The notes under the pieces: generated by a model
Seen by the model: only the letters and a program-made list of their open reading frames with translations
Told to the model about the DNA's origin: nothing
Databases searched by the model: none
Program-made: the position numbers and the translations under genes
Part shown: positions 8,507 through 16,272 of the stretch, piece after piece
How the letters are laid out: each line of letters opens with the position of its first letter
Numbering within the stretch: position 1 is the stretch's first letter
From: Thermoplasmatota archaeon
GTDB lineage: Archaea; Thermoplasmatota; E2; DHVEG-1; B18-G2
Length of the DNA: 64,000 nucleotides
Assembly (NCBI GenBank): GCA_029259115.1
Contig: JAPDJO010000027.1
Span: 1 to 64,000 of the forward strand
Reading direction: 5' to 3'

Positions 8507-8658
8507 TTGCCTCCACCGATATCTATAATATAGCCACAATCCTCACATTTTAAAAATAACTTTCGCCTTGGGATTAAACCATCTGTTGACCATGGAAGCA
8601 TGGCAACTATAACCAAATTTTCACTTTTACATCTTGGGCATCTGTTTAATTTTTCCAC
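8503..8658 (-). CDS. 51-residue zinc-ribbon protein, coupled to the PEBP gene
   Basis: A short gene with a GTG start at 8658. The product has two knuckles, CPRC near residue 7 and CEDC near residue 41, separated by a hydrophobic and charged stretch with LPWSTDGLIPRR, and ends in IIDIGGGK. The stop TGA overlaps the ATG of the PEBP gene (ATGA), a sign of translational coupling and of a real gene. A treble-clef or ribbon fold is likely. I do not recognise the family; nucleic-acid or protein binding is possible. Confidence 0.7.
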   Translation of the reverse strand: MEKLNRCPRCKSENLVIVAMLPWSTDGLIPRRKLFLKCEDCGYIIDIGGGK

Positions 8659-8700
8659 TATACCAGAAAAGTTTTATCCATTAATTTACTTTGTCTAGAG

Positions 8701-9795
8701 ATGAGAGAAATCCAAGATAAAGATATAAAGAGATTAGCCAACATATATGATCCAGAGAGCAAGGATACATTTGTCAGTGTCTACATAAATCTCAATACAA
8801 ACTTCAGAAATTTTTTGAACAAGAGGATAAATGCATGCAGAAATCTACTCAAAAAAGATAGCTATCTTCTGGAAAATTTCAACAGGGCTATCGAGATCAT
8901 AGAAGAATCTATAGAGAATAACAGAAAACAAGAATCCCTGATTATCTTTGCATCCCATGTGAGAGATTTCTTTGAGATATATTACTCATCGAAGGATGTA
9001 GAAAATCTACTGGTAGTTGACACATCTCCATACATACGACCTGCCATCGAAATCTTGGAAAACTACAGAAAGATTGGTCTAATTCTAATGAATACTAACA
9101 GAGTAAAAATGTTTGTCCTTTACCAAGAAAAATTGATACCGAGAAAGAAATTGTCAGAAGATATACTAAATAGGCACAAGAAAGGTGGCTGGTCGCAGGC
9201 CAGGTTTCAAAGAATCAGGAAGGAAGAAATAAAGAGTTTTATGAAAGAGGTTATAGAATCTTGCAACAGTATATTTCACAATGTTGATAGTATTGTTCTA
9301 GCTGGACCTGGAAACGGAAAGAAGATTTTTCTAGATATGGCTCCAAGTAACTTGAAAGAAAAGATTGTGGATGTTGTCGATCTTGATTTTGATGAAGATG
9401 AGAAGGAGCTGATCAGGATTTTGAATAAAATAGAAGAAAGGGAAGAGGAAGCAGAAGAGGGTATTTTGATAGAAAAGATCAGGAAGGAGATTCTCAGGGA
9501 TGGTTTGGCAGTATATGGAGTAAAAGAGGTTTTGAATGAGGTAATGAAGGGAAAGGTGGATATCATAATGGTGGAGAAAGGTCTTAGAATAAAAGGATGG
9601 ATATGCGAAAGATGTCAGGCAGTAGGAATAGGTAGCAAGAAACTCTGTCCCAATTGCAAAGAAGAAGTATCTGAAGTTGATGTTATTGAAGAGATACTGG
9701 AGTTTTGTGAGAGATTTAATACCAGGATTGTTTTTGTCGAGAAGAGTGAAGCAGAAGATTTAGGAGGTATAGCTGGACTATTGAGATACAAGTGA
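8701..9795 (+). CDS. Vms1/eRF1-like peptidyl-tRNA hydrolase family protein
   Basis: A 364-residue relative of archaeal/eukaryotic release factor 1 and Vms1/ANKZF1. The segment HKKGGWSQARFQRIR (around residues 160-173) carries the GxxQ-type catalytic loop that in Vms1 cleaves peptidyl-tRNA on stalled large subunits. A long acidic helical region follows, then a zinc ribbon with CERC and CPNC (about residues 301-320) in an L7Ae-like C-terminal domain. Rescue of stalled ribosomes is the likely role. It is transcribed divergently from the zinc-ribbon/PEBP pair with only 42 bp between starts. Confidence 0.8.
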   Translation: MREIQDKDIKRLANIYDPESKDTFVSVYINLNTNFRNFLNKRINACRNLLKKDSYLLENFNRAIEIIEESIENNRKQESLIIFASHVRDFFEIYYSSKDVENLLVVDTSPYIRPAIEILENYRKIGLILMNTNRVKMFVLYQEKLIPRKKLSEDILNRHKKGGWSQARFQRIRKEEIKSFMKEVIESCNSIFHNVDSIVLAGPGNGKKIFLDMAPSNLKEKIVDVVDLDFDEDEKELIRILNKIEEREEEAEEGILIEKIRKEILRDGLAVYGVKEVLNEVMKGKVDIIMVEKGLRIKGWICERCQAVGIGSKKLCPNCKEEVSEVDVIEEILEFCERFNTRIVFVEKSEAEDLGGIAGLLRYK

Positions 9796-9878
9796 TCGAA
9801 TCTTCAAATTCGATTATTATATCTCAGAAAACTATTTAAATGCCTTATGTTTAGGAAGATTGCAAAGTTGGGGGAGTT

Positions 9879-10832
9879 ATGGAAACAGATAGAAAATTTG
9901 AGGATTTCTTCAGAAGGGTTCAAAAAGAGGTGCAGAGAGAGATTGAGAAGAGCATAAGGGATGAAAATATAAGATATGCTTTGCAAGGTGGAAAGCTTTT
10001 GAGACCGGTTATGCTGATGCTCTCATTCAAAGTCTGCGATGGTAAAAATTACAGAAAAGCTTTGGAGTCTGCGCTCGGTATAGAACTTGCTCATTCCGCG
10101 TCTCTCGTTCACGACGATATAATAGATAAAGATAATGAGAGAAGAGGAAGACCTTCCCTTCATGTAGAGAAGGGTCTTGAAGTAGCTATTCTGACTGGTC
10201 ATAGAATGATAAATGAGGCTTTCAGAATTGCTCTCAAACATGGAAAAAGAAATGCCTTTATCTTTCTTGACACATGGAATGAAACACTAGAGGGAGAATT
10301 GAAAGATGTGGAGATAACCTCTAAGCTAATGGATCATATAAAACGAGGAGATCTCCGCGAGTTGTCTGAGGAATATTTTAAAATAATAGATCTTAAAACC
10401 GCATCCCTGTTTTCGGCAGCCTGCAGGGCGGGAGCGATAGAGGCTAATGCATCTGAAGATTTAACAGAGTTGTTAGCAAGATATGGGAGAGAAGTTGGCA
10501 TATCGTATCAGCTTGCGGATGATCTTGTAGACATAATAAGTGGAAAATTTGATGAAGGTTTGGTTTTGCCTCTTGTTAGACTTTACAGAGGAAAAGAAAT
10601 TGAGATTGTAAAGATTGCTGAGGAAAACAACAAAATTTTATCAAATCTCATAATCAACAGAAAAGAGGATTTGAAGGAAATATATTTGGAGGAAATAAGA
10701 AAACATGTAAAAAACGCTGAAAAGTTAGCGTCTTCTGAAAAGATAAAAGATGGTCCATTCAAGGATATGTTGAGAGAAGCGCCTAGATATATAGTCAATA
10801 AAATGCTTGAAAACGTTGGTGTTGTAATATGA
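9879..10832 (+). CDS. Polyprenyl diphosphate synthase (GGPP-synthase-like)
   Basis: An all-helical E-isoprenyl diphosphate synthase, 317 residues, condensing IPP with allylic diphosphates. The first Asp-rich motif DDIID (79-83) is followed by RRGRPSLH, and the second is DDLVD (about 214-218). The normally conserved AGD after GxExAIL is TGH here (residues 106-108), an unusual substitution. A TATA-like CTATTTAAA lies at 9832-9840 and GGGGGA precedes the ATG. It overlaps the next, UbiA-like gene by 4 bp, so the product may feed that enzyme. Chain length is unknown. Confidence 0.88.
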   Translation: METDRKFEDFFRRVQKEVQREIEKSIRDENIRYALQGGKLLRPVMLMLSFKVCDGKNYRKALESALGIELAHSASLVHDDIIDKDNERRGRPSLHVEKGLEVAILTGHRMINEAFRIALKHGKRNAFIFLDTWNETLEGELKDVEITSKLMDHIKRGDLRELSEEYFKIIDLKTASLFSAACRAGAIEANASEDLTELLARYGREVGISYQLADDLVDIISGKFDEGLVLPLVRLYRGKEIEIVKIAEENNKILSNLIINRKEDLKEIYLEEIRKHVKNAEKLASSEKIKDGPFKDMLREAPRYIVNKMLENVGVVI

Positions 10833-11497
10833 TAGAAATAGAGAAAAAAGGGATGTTATCTCCTTTCACGATACTCACATCCATATTAACTGGCGGTTTC
10901 TTCCCTTTGCTTGGCTCCTTCTTTGCCTCTATCTTTATCCATAGAGTATATTGGGAAGGGATCATATTAACATCTGTAGGAGGATTCGTGGCTCATTACT
11001 TCTTGGCTCATTCCATACATGACCTTTATCATTACAAGATAGAGAAAAGGGCTACGTTGAGTAAGAAATCTCTGAAGGTCATTTTTGCTATGTCTGTGAT
11101 TTTTCTCTTACTTATTGCCATATATCTAACCCTAAAATGTGGGTGGCCAGTTCTGATTTTCTCGATTATAGGAGCAATAGTTTGTATGTATGCAGAAGGT
11201 TTGTTACATCATGAATCTCAAATGGCATTCGGAGCCATGTTTCTAGTTATAGGATCCTTCTATGTTCAAGTTGGATATCCACATGGTATAAATGGAGCAA
11301 TAACTATAGGGTTTAAACCTTGGCTCGAGGCTATGCTTTTGTCCTTTTTTGCTTTCTTTAGCCAGTATGGTTGGCTTATGTTCTATCGCCTAGATGATTA
11401 TGAGTGGAACAGGGCGACAATAAACAAAAGCATAATATTAACCAAAACAGGTCTTGTCTTTCTAGTGCTTGTTTTTATGGTTCACGCCTTGCTGTAA
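10829..11497 (+). CDS. UbiA-like prenyltransferase family membrane protein
   Basis: A 222-residue protein with seven or more hydrophobic helices. HSIHDLYHYKIEKR (about residues 62-75) occupies the place of the first Asp-rich UbiA motif (NDxxDxxxD) and YRLDDYEWNRATINKS (about 189-204) that of the second, but several Asp residues are replaced, so activity or substrate may differ. It is translationally coupled (ATGA) to the polyprenyl diphosphate synthase. Together they suggest transfer of a polyprenyl chain in lipid, quinone or carotenoid metabolism; this is inference. Confidence 0.6.
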   Translation: MIEIEKKGMLSPFTILTSILTGGFFPLLGSFFASIFIHRVYWEGIILTSVGGFVAHYFLAHSIHDLYHYKIEKRATLSKKSLKVIFAMSVIFLLLIAIYLTLKCGWPVLIFSIIGAIVCMYAEGLLHHESQMAFGAMFLVIGSFYVQVGYPHGINGAITIGFKPWLEAMLLSFFAFFSQYGWLMFYRLDDYEWNRATINKSIILTKTGLVFLVLVFMVHALL

Positions 11498-11501
11498 GAT
11501 T

Positions 11502-11924
11502 TTAAATTCGATGATAGAGGTGGTTAGTCACTCTTTTCATATAATCTGGATCGTCTTCCTTCTTCAACCTCCCTCCGAAGTATTTCTTATTAAGAGATTT
11601 AATTGTCCCAGATGTCCCTATGGTTTCGATCTTTACACGTTGATTTCCTATCCTCTCTATAGATTTGAGTAGACCTATCACATCATCTTTGTAAAGATGG
11701 TAACAATGGACTATACCCTCCCTCCCGTTGAATCTGGTCAATCTCAAACCAACCTCTTTAGATCTATTACCGAAAATCTCTAGAGATTTATTTCTAATGG
11801 CTTTCTTTACTTCTTCTCTGCTAAGCGCTCTATCTGGCTCTCTTATAACGAAACCAATGTATCGATGCCTTTTCTTTCTATTCTGACTCAATGCGGGGTG
11901 CAAGAAGATAAGTGGCGCGAGCAT
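11502..11924 (-). CDS. rnp2: RNase P protein component 2 (Pop5)
   Basis: An archaeal RNase P protein subunit that aids 5' maturation of tRNAs. RKKRHRYIGFVI matches the family N-terminal strand and IGTSGTIKSLNKKYFGG matches the conserved C-terminal motif. The preceding HPALS resembles the PPTLR that precedes KKRY in other archaeal Pop5 proteins, so I start it at ATG 11924, overlapping the pcna end by 47 bp; a TTG at 11936 is also possible. It ends 4 bp from the convergent UbiA-like gene. Confidence 0.85.
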   Translation of the reverse strand: MLAPLIFLHPALSQNRKKRHRYIGFVIREPDRALSREEVKKAIRNKSLEIFGNRSKEVGLRLTRFNGREGIVHCYHLYKDDVIGLLKSIERIGNQRVKIETIGTSGTIKSLNKKYFGGRLKKEDDPDYMKRVTNHLYHRI

Positions 11925-12615
11925 TCTTATCAGCAAATTCGAACTCCAGTTTAACCGGGTTATCGTTACCCAGGTATATCGTTAAAGGCTCATCTCCTTT
12001 GACAGGTTTTATCATACTACTGAAATAGTCTATGGAAAACAAACTTCTGCATTTTTCTGGAGCGTTTAGATCTATCAATAGATCCTTTGGCAGCTTTAAG
12101 TTAACTGTGTCTGTGTCTCCCTCAGCAAAAAGTTCAAATGCATCTTGAGTAGCAAGTAGTGCTATATGATCTGAAACTGCCTCAGAGGCTTTTACCCCCT
12201 GATGTAGCTCAGATGCTTTTAAGGTTATCTTAGCTGGAAGGTTGAGACTCGGAACCTTTGGCTCGGTCATTCCAGTTGTATCTATCAATCCTATCTTTCT
12301 AACCAAGTTACCAATCCTGACGATCAACTTGTTTGATATTTCATCGAATTCTAGAGATACTGTATCATTAGAGCTTGCAAGCTTCATGATGCTGCCAAGC
12401 TTGTCTAGATCTATCCCTATCTCCATCTCGTCAGCTTTGTATTCTTCGAATGCAGAAGCTCTTATCTCTAGATCTACCATAGCTACGTGAGCAGGATCTA
12501 CAGCTCTCAGACTAATACCATTTGGCGTTACATTCAGTTTCACTTCATTAACAAGTGGAGACACTATATCTATCATCTTTTTTAGGGTTTCTGCCTTTAT
12601 TTTTGCTTGAAACAT
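11878..12615 (-). CDS. pcn: DNA polymerase sliding clamp (PCNA)
   Basis: A 245-residue ring-forming processivity factor. MFQAKIKAETLKKMIDIV at the N-terminus, the central-channel helix residues, the inter-domain connector and the C-terminal LAPRIESE are typical. The start at 12615 is set by GAGGAG immediately upstream; the frame stays open to 12693, but those residues are not PCNA-like. The promoter contains a 19-bp element also found before the upstream nuclease gene. It is co-directional with the nuclease gene and overlaps pop5, so replication and tRNA-processing genes share an operon here. Confidence 0.97.
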   Translation of the reverse strand: MFQAKIKAETLKKMIDIVSPLVNEVKLNVTPNGISLRAVDPAHVAMVDLEIRASAFEEYKADEMEIGIDLDKLGSIMKLASSNDTVSLEFDEISNKLIVRIGNLVRKIGLIDTTGMTEPKVPSLNLPAKITLKASELHQGVKASEAVSDHIALLATQDAFELFAEGDTDTVNLKLPKDLLIDLNAPEKCRSLFSIDYFSSMIKPVKGDEPLTIYLGNDNPVKLEFEFADKNARATYLLAPRIESE

Positions 12616-12674
12616 CTTCTCCTCCTCGCAAAAACCTAATTTGCTGAGAATAATACAATCTCTGTTTATAATGA

Positions 12675-12693
12675 TGACGGTCTTTTGACTCAA
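12675..12693 (-). promoter_or_regulatory. 19-bp shared promoter element, copy 1 (pcna)
   Basis: Reads TGACGGTCTTTTGACTCAA on the + strand and is identical to the copy at 13635-13653. It contains the near-palindrome TTGACTCAA. It lies 60-78 bp upstream of the pcna ATG, just upstream of a TATA-like ATTATAAAC, the usual place for an archaeal activator or upstream operator. Confidence 0.6.
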
Positions 12694-12694
12694 C

Positions 12695-13588
12695 TTACCT
12701 TAAAACTATTTTTCTTCCGCTTCGATGAATAATTATCTCCTGAGTACGACCTTTACGTCTGATGTGTGCCGGAATTACAATAACTGTAGCACCCAACAGC
12801 CTGAGTTGTTTTTTGAAAAAATCTAGATCAATGTTCTTACCCACATCGAACAAAACAGCTATAACCTTTTTAAAGTAAAGTATATCTGTCTGGACTTCAC
12901 CCAGTAAATTTTTCAAAATACCCTTATTTTCGGCTACTTTAATCTCTATAGCGATCTCATCATTTACCACAACATCTGCCTTACCATGCTCAAAAGGATA
13001 TTCAAGCCTTACCGCATTTCTTCCAATCTTCCCAGCAATCCACCGCGCCAACTGATCTCTAAGATTTTTCTCCTCTTTGACCACACCCAATGGTTCAAAC
13101 TCCATTATGATTTGCACTAATTTATCAGAGTCTCTATCAACTTTAAGATCGTCTTCGTCTGCCTCTTCTGCTCTCTTTATTATATCATGATACTGCCTTT
13201 TCTCCTTTCCTCTTTTTTCCTCTGTCTTGAAAAGCTCTTCTCTATATTTTTCTAATTCTTCCAACACATCTCGGTATCGTACTTTGTATCTTCTAGCTAA
13301 ATTCAGAATTTCTCTAAAGCTAAGATTAGATGCCATGGCATCCACGATCTCACCTTTTGTTCTAAAATAATATCTTTCCTCAGTAAGGGGATCTTCATCA
13401 TACAATTCTATACTTCTAGAAATTGCTATTGATTTAAGTTGATTAACTGTAAATCTTGACAAAATTTCTGCTTTAGCCTCTTTAACTTTAATGCGCCATT
13501 TTATTTCCTTAGCAACTCTACTAACAGCTTTTCTGGCGGCCTGTCCCATTTTTTTAAAAGCACCGATGAAACTTATCTTTTGCTTCAT
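12695..13588 (-). CDS. PD-(D/E)XK nuclease-like protein with N-terminal SAP-like region
   Basis: 297 residues. The C-terminal half has a PD-(D/E)XK core: D205 in GKADVVV and E215-x-K217 in IAIEIKV, followed by a basic alpha/beta tail. The N-terminal part has a basic helix (residues 11-40) and a helix-extension-helix stretch FTVNQLKSIAISR...TKGEIVDAMA that looks SAP- or Rho-N-like and may bind DNA. The middle (115-160) is a highly charged coiled region. It shares a promoter element with pcna, which suggests a replication or repair role, but the family is not one I can name. Confidence 0.6.
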   Translation of the reverse strand: MKQKISFIGAFKKMGQAARKAVSRVAKEIKWRIKVKEAKAEILSRFTVNQLKSIAISRSIELYDEDPLTEERYYFRTKGEIVDAMASNLSFREILNLARRYKVRYRDVLEELEKYREELFKTEEKRGKEKRQYHDIIKRAEEADEDDLKVDRDSDKLVQIIMEFEPLGVVKEEKNLRDQLARWIAGKIGRNAVRLEYPFEHGKADVVVNDEIAIEIKVAENKGILKNLLGEVQTDILYFKKVIAVLFDVGKNIDLDFFKKQLRLLGATVIVIPAHIRRKGRTQEIIIHRSGRKIVLR

Positions 13589-13634
13589 ACGGTAATTAAT
13601 ATATTCTATGATTTATTTTAAACTTTTTAAGATT

Positions 13635-13653
13635 TGACGGTCTTTTGACTCAA
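13635..13653 (-). promoter_or_regulatory. 19-bp shared promoter element, copy 2 (nuclease gene)
   Basis: Perfect copy of the element at 12675-12693. It lies 47-65 bp upstream of the nuclease ATG at 13588, again upstream of an A/T-rich TATA-like region (TTAAAAAGTTTAAAATAA on the minus strand). Confidence 0.6.
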
Positions 13654-13756
13654 ATGCAATTGATTGATGATTCCTTACTAACTATCTTTCAGAAAATACT
13701 TAATACAAGAAATCGATGCGATATAGCAAACCGTGGGTGGAGGTGGTGATGGTAAG

Positions 13757-15535
13757 ATGAAACTATTAGATAAATTTGTAGTAGTTACGCTTTTGTTGAC
13801 CGCTGTCTATCCAGTTGCACTCGGAACAACTGTCTTTATTGGAGGATGTCATGCAGATGTAGATATAGACAAAACGGTATGGGATGGAAGTAATTGGGTT
13901 GACAGCATTAATATATGCTTGGATGAGAATGTAGAATTTAAAATAGTTGTCACCAATAGTGGAGATGGGAGTCTAAGTAATCTACATATAACCGATGATC
14001 TACCAGACTTTTTGACTTATAATAATGATGCGTCAATGGTACCGAGCTCGTACTCAGATCACTATATCGAATGGCATGTAGATGAGCTTGCAGAAGGAGA
14101 AAATATAGTAATAACATTTAGCGCCAGAGCTACATCAACTGGCGAAGGTGACAATATTGCATCTGTTGAAGGTTCAGGAGGAGGGTTTGAGGGGTTAAGT
14201 CCTGGCTTCTGGAAAAATCACCCTGATGATTGGTATGGGTACTCCCCATCAACTACAATCGGAGAGGTTTTTGATCTCCCAGATGAACTTAGTGAGCTTT
14301 CATCAAAAACATTCATGGAGGCTTTGAACTTCCATGGCGGTCCCGATGTGGTTGATAAGGCGAAGCTTCTTTTACGACAAGCTGTAGCAGCACTACTCAA
14401 TGCAGCACATCCAGGTATAAACTATCCTCTCTCACAGAATGAAATAATTAGCCAAGTTAATGATGCTTTAGCTACACTAGACCCGGACACTATTCTCGAT
14501 CTTAAAGATACTCTAGAGGATTACAACAACCTTGGTGGCGATTTTGATGACGATGAAGTATCTGATTCCGACAGTGCTCACGTAAAGGTAGAGCAGTGCG
14601 GAAACCCTGATGTGGAGATTGTTAAGAAGGTGTGGGATGGAAGTAATTGGGTTGACAGTGTAACTGTTAATGTTGGAGAGGATGTGAAGTTCAAGATAAC
14701 TGTTACAAATACTGGGGATGTTCCTCTAGATACATATGTCAAGGTGTCTGATGATCTGCCAGATTTCTTGACTTACAACAATGATGCAAATCCAACACCT
14801 ACATCTTCATCTGCACATCATATTGAGTGGAATAATCTTGCACCACTTGGTGTTGGAGAGAGTGTTACAATAACGTTTTCTGCACATGCTGACTCTACAG
14901 GTGAAGCAGATAATGTTGCATCTGTTAGAGCTAAATACGACTGTAATCCAGAGGTGACTGATTCTGATACTGCTCATGTGAAAGTCAGATGTAAAGATAA
15001 TTCTCCTCCAAACAAACCTGCAAAACCTTGTGGTCCGACATGTGGACGGGTTAACATAGAATACACCTACATTGTCGTGACAACAGATCCTGATGGAGAT
15101 ATGGTATATTACTTTGTAGACTGGGGAGATGGAACAAACAGTGGATGGATAGGACCATATGAAAGCGGTAAGATGGTAAAAGTTAAACATAGATGGACTC
15201 AACAAGGCTACTATCAAATAAAGGTAAAAGCCAAAGACATATATGGCGAGGAAAGCGAGTGGTCTGATCCCTTGCCAATAACAATGCCAAAAAGCAAAGA
15301 TGACCAAAAAGATGATGATCAAGCAGATGGAAAAACAAAACGTTTCGGTATCATAACAAATATTCTCAAGAATATACAGCGGTTCTCGTCGAATAGAAAC
15401 GCCAAGACCTTCAACACAGTGATCTCAAAATTAATAGAACGCTTCCAAAATATGCACAATGTAAACCAAGAAAAGGAATTTGTTTCACCGCGGAATAGCA
15501 TCCGTAAAATCTACAGTTCTTTTATCAACGATTGA
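13757..15535 (+). CDS. Secreted DUF11-repeat / PKD-like surface protein
   Basis: The start ATG 13757 follows GGAGGTGGTGA; the frame also has a GTG at 13733. A signal peptide (MKLLDKFVVVTLLLTAVYPVALG) is followed by two DUF11-type repeats that each contain WDGSNWVDS and DDLPDFLTYNNDA. Between them is a helical insert of about 110 residues opening with SPGFWKNHP. After the second repeat comes a PKD/Ig-like domain (DWGDGTNSGW, YGEESEWS) and a Ser/Lys/Asp-rich tail with no clear transmembrane anchor. It is probably part of the cell envelope. Confidence 0.8.
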   Translation: MKLLDKFVVVTLLLTAVYPVALGTTVFIGGCHADVDIDKTVWDGSNWVDSINICLDENVEFKIVVTNSGDGSLSNLHITDDLPDFLTYNNDASMVPSSYSDHYIEWHVDELAEGENIVITFSARATSTGEGDNIASVEGSGGGFEGLSPGFWKNHPDDWYGYSPSTTIGEVFDLPDELSELSSKTFMEALNFHGGPDVVDKAKLLLRQAVAALLNAAHPGINYPLSQNEIISQVNDALATLDPDTILDLKDTLEDYNNLGGDFDDDEVSDSDSAHVKVEQCGNPDVEIVKKVWDGSNWVDSVTVNVGEDVKFKITVTNTGDVPLDTYVKVSDDLPDFLTYNNDANPTPTSSSAHHIEWNNLAPLGVGESVTITFSAHADSTGEADNVASVRAKYDCNPEVTDSDTAHVKVRCKDNSPPNKPAKPCGPTCGRVNIEYTYIVVTTDPDGDMVYYFVDWGDGTNSGWIGPYESGKMVKVKHRWTQQGYYQIKVKAKDIYGEESEWSDPLPITMPKSKDDQKDDDQADGKTKRFGIITNILKNIQRFSSNRNAKTFNTVISKLIERFQNMHNVNQEKEFVSPRNSIRKIYSSFIND

Positions 15536-15567
15536 TAGAGATTTGATCAACAGTGTTTCCAGCAAGA

Positions 15568-15640
15568 TGGGCTCGGCCGGATTCGAACCGGCGACCTCCG
15601 CCTCGTCAAGGCGACGTCATAACCCCTAGACTACGAGCCC
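15568..15640 (-). tRNA. tRNA-Val (anticodon GAC)
   Basis: The reverse complement has acceptor GGGCTCG/CGAGCCC, D arm GTCTAGGGGTTATGAC, anticodon stem TCGCC/GGCGG with loop TTGACGA (anticodon GAC), and T arm GCCGG-TTCGAAT-CCGGC. The discriminator is A and no CCA is encoded. Confidence 0.95.
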
Positions 15641-15717
15641 GACAAATCAAAGATAGGATTTTTCCTTTTAAATTTAGTGATGAAAAGTTAATTAAGGTTT
15701 AAATTTTTACAGATTCG

Positions 15718-16272
15718 ATGGTTGGGGAGGAGTACAAGGAAAGCACTATATATAAACTTGTTAAACTCCTTAAAGAGAATGTTTTGAGGATCCTCATCAT
15801 TCTAAGAGAGGAAGAAAAGTTGAGATGGAAAGAAATACAAGAGAAAACAGATCTACCTGTAGCTACTCTGAATAGATCTCTAGCAGCTTTGAAGGACTTG
15901 CACTTTATAATGAAGGAAGGCGAATTTTACAGATTAACATGGACTGGGAGGCTTGCCTTAGATGGATTATTCCTATTAGGTTTGAGGATAGGGGAATTTC
16001 CATCCAGCGAAAAGATTGAGGATATAGTTGCTGAGAGATTGTTGGCTAGAGACGTGGTCCTCGCTATCCTCATAATACTATTTGCGAGTTTGAAGATAAG
16101 AGGAAGATTAGATATCAAAGAGTTTGAGAATGCCCTCGATGAAGAAAGAAAAGTTATTTACAAGATAATTGGCGATTTCGAGAAGGAAGGTTTATTAAAG
16201 TTTGATGGAAAAGTCGTAGAGGCTACGGATAAACTCAAAGAGATGGGATTAGTAGATATTCTATCACTCTAG
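15718..16272 (+). CDS. Winged helix-turn-helix transcriptional regulator
   Basis: 184 residues. A winged HTH spans about residues 22-75 (ILIILREEEKLRWKEIQ, then the recognition helix LPVATLNRSLAALKD and wing GEFYRLTWTGR). A second HTH-like module seems to occupy the C-terminus (ARDVVLAIL...DEERKVIYKIIGDFEKEGLLKF), so two tandem wHTH domains are possible. A TATA-like TTTAAATTT sits about 25 bp before the ATG, so the mRNA is probably leaderless. It converges with the ligase operon (9-bp overlap). Targets are unknown. Confidence 0.75.
   Translation: MVGEEYKESTIYKLVKLLKENVLRILIILREEEKLRWKEIQEKTDLPVATLNRSLAALKDLHFIMKEGEFYRLTWTGRLALDGLFLLGLRIGEFPSSEKIEDIVAERLLARDVVLAILIILFASLKIRGRLDIKEFENALDEERKVIYKIIGDFEKEGLLKFDGKVVEATDKLKEMGLVDILSL

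Noticed and set aside
12616-12693. N-terminal extension of PCNA to 12693
   Set aside because: It would cover the promoter element and TATA box, and GAGGAG directly precedes the canonical ATG at 12615.
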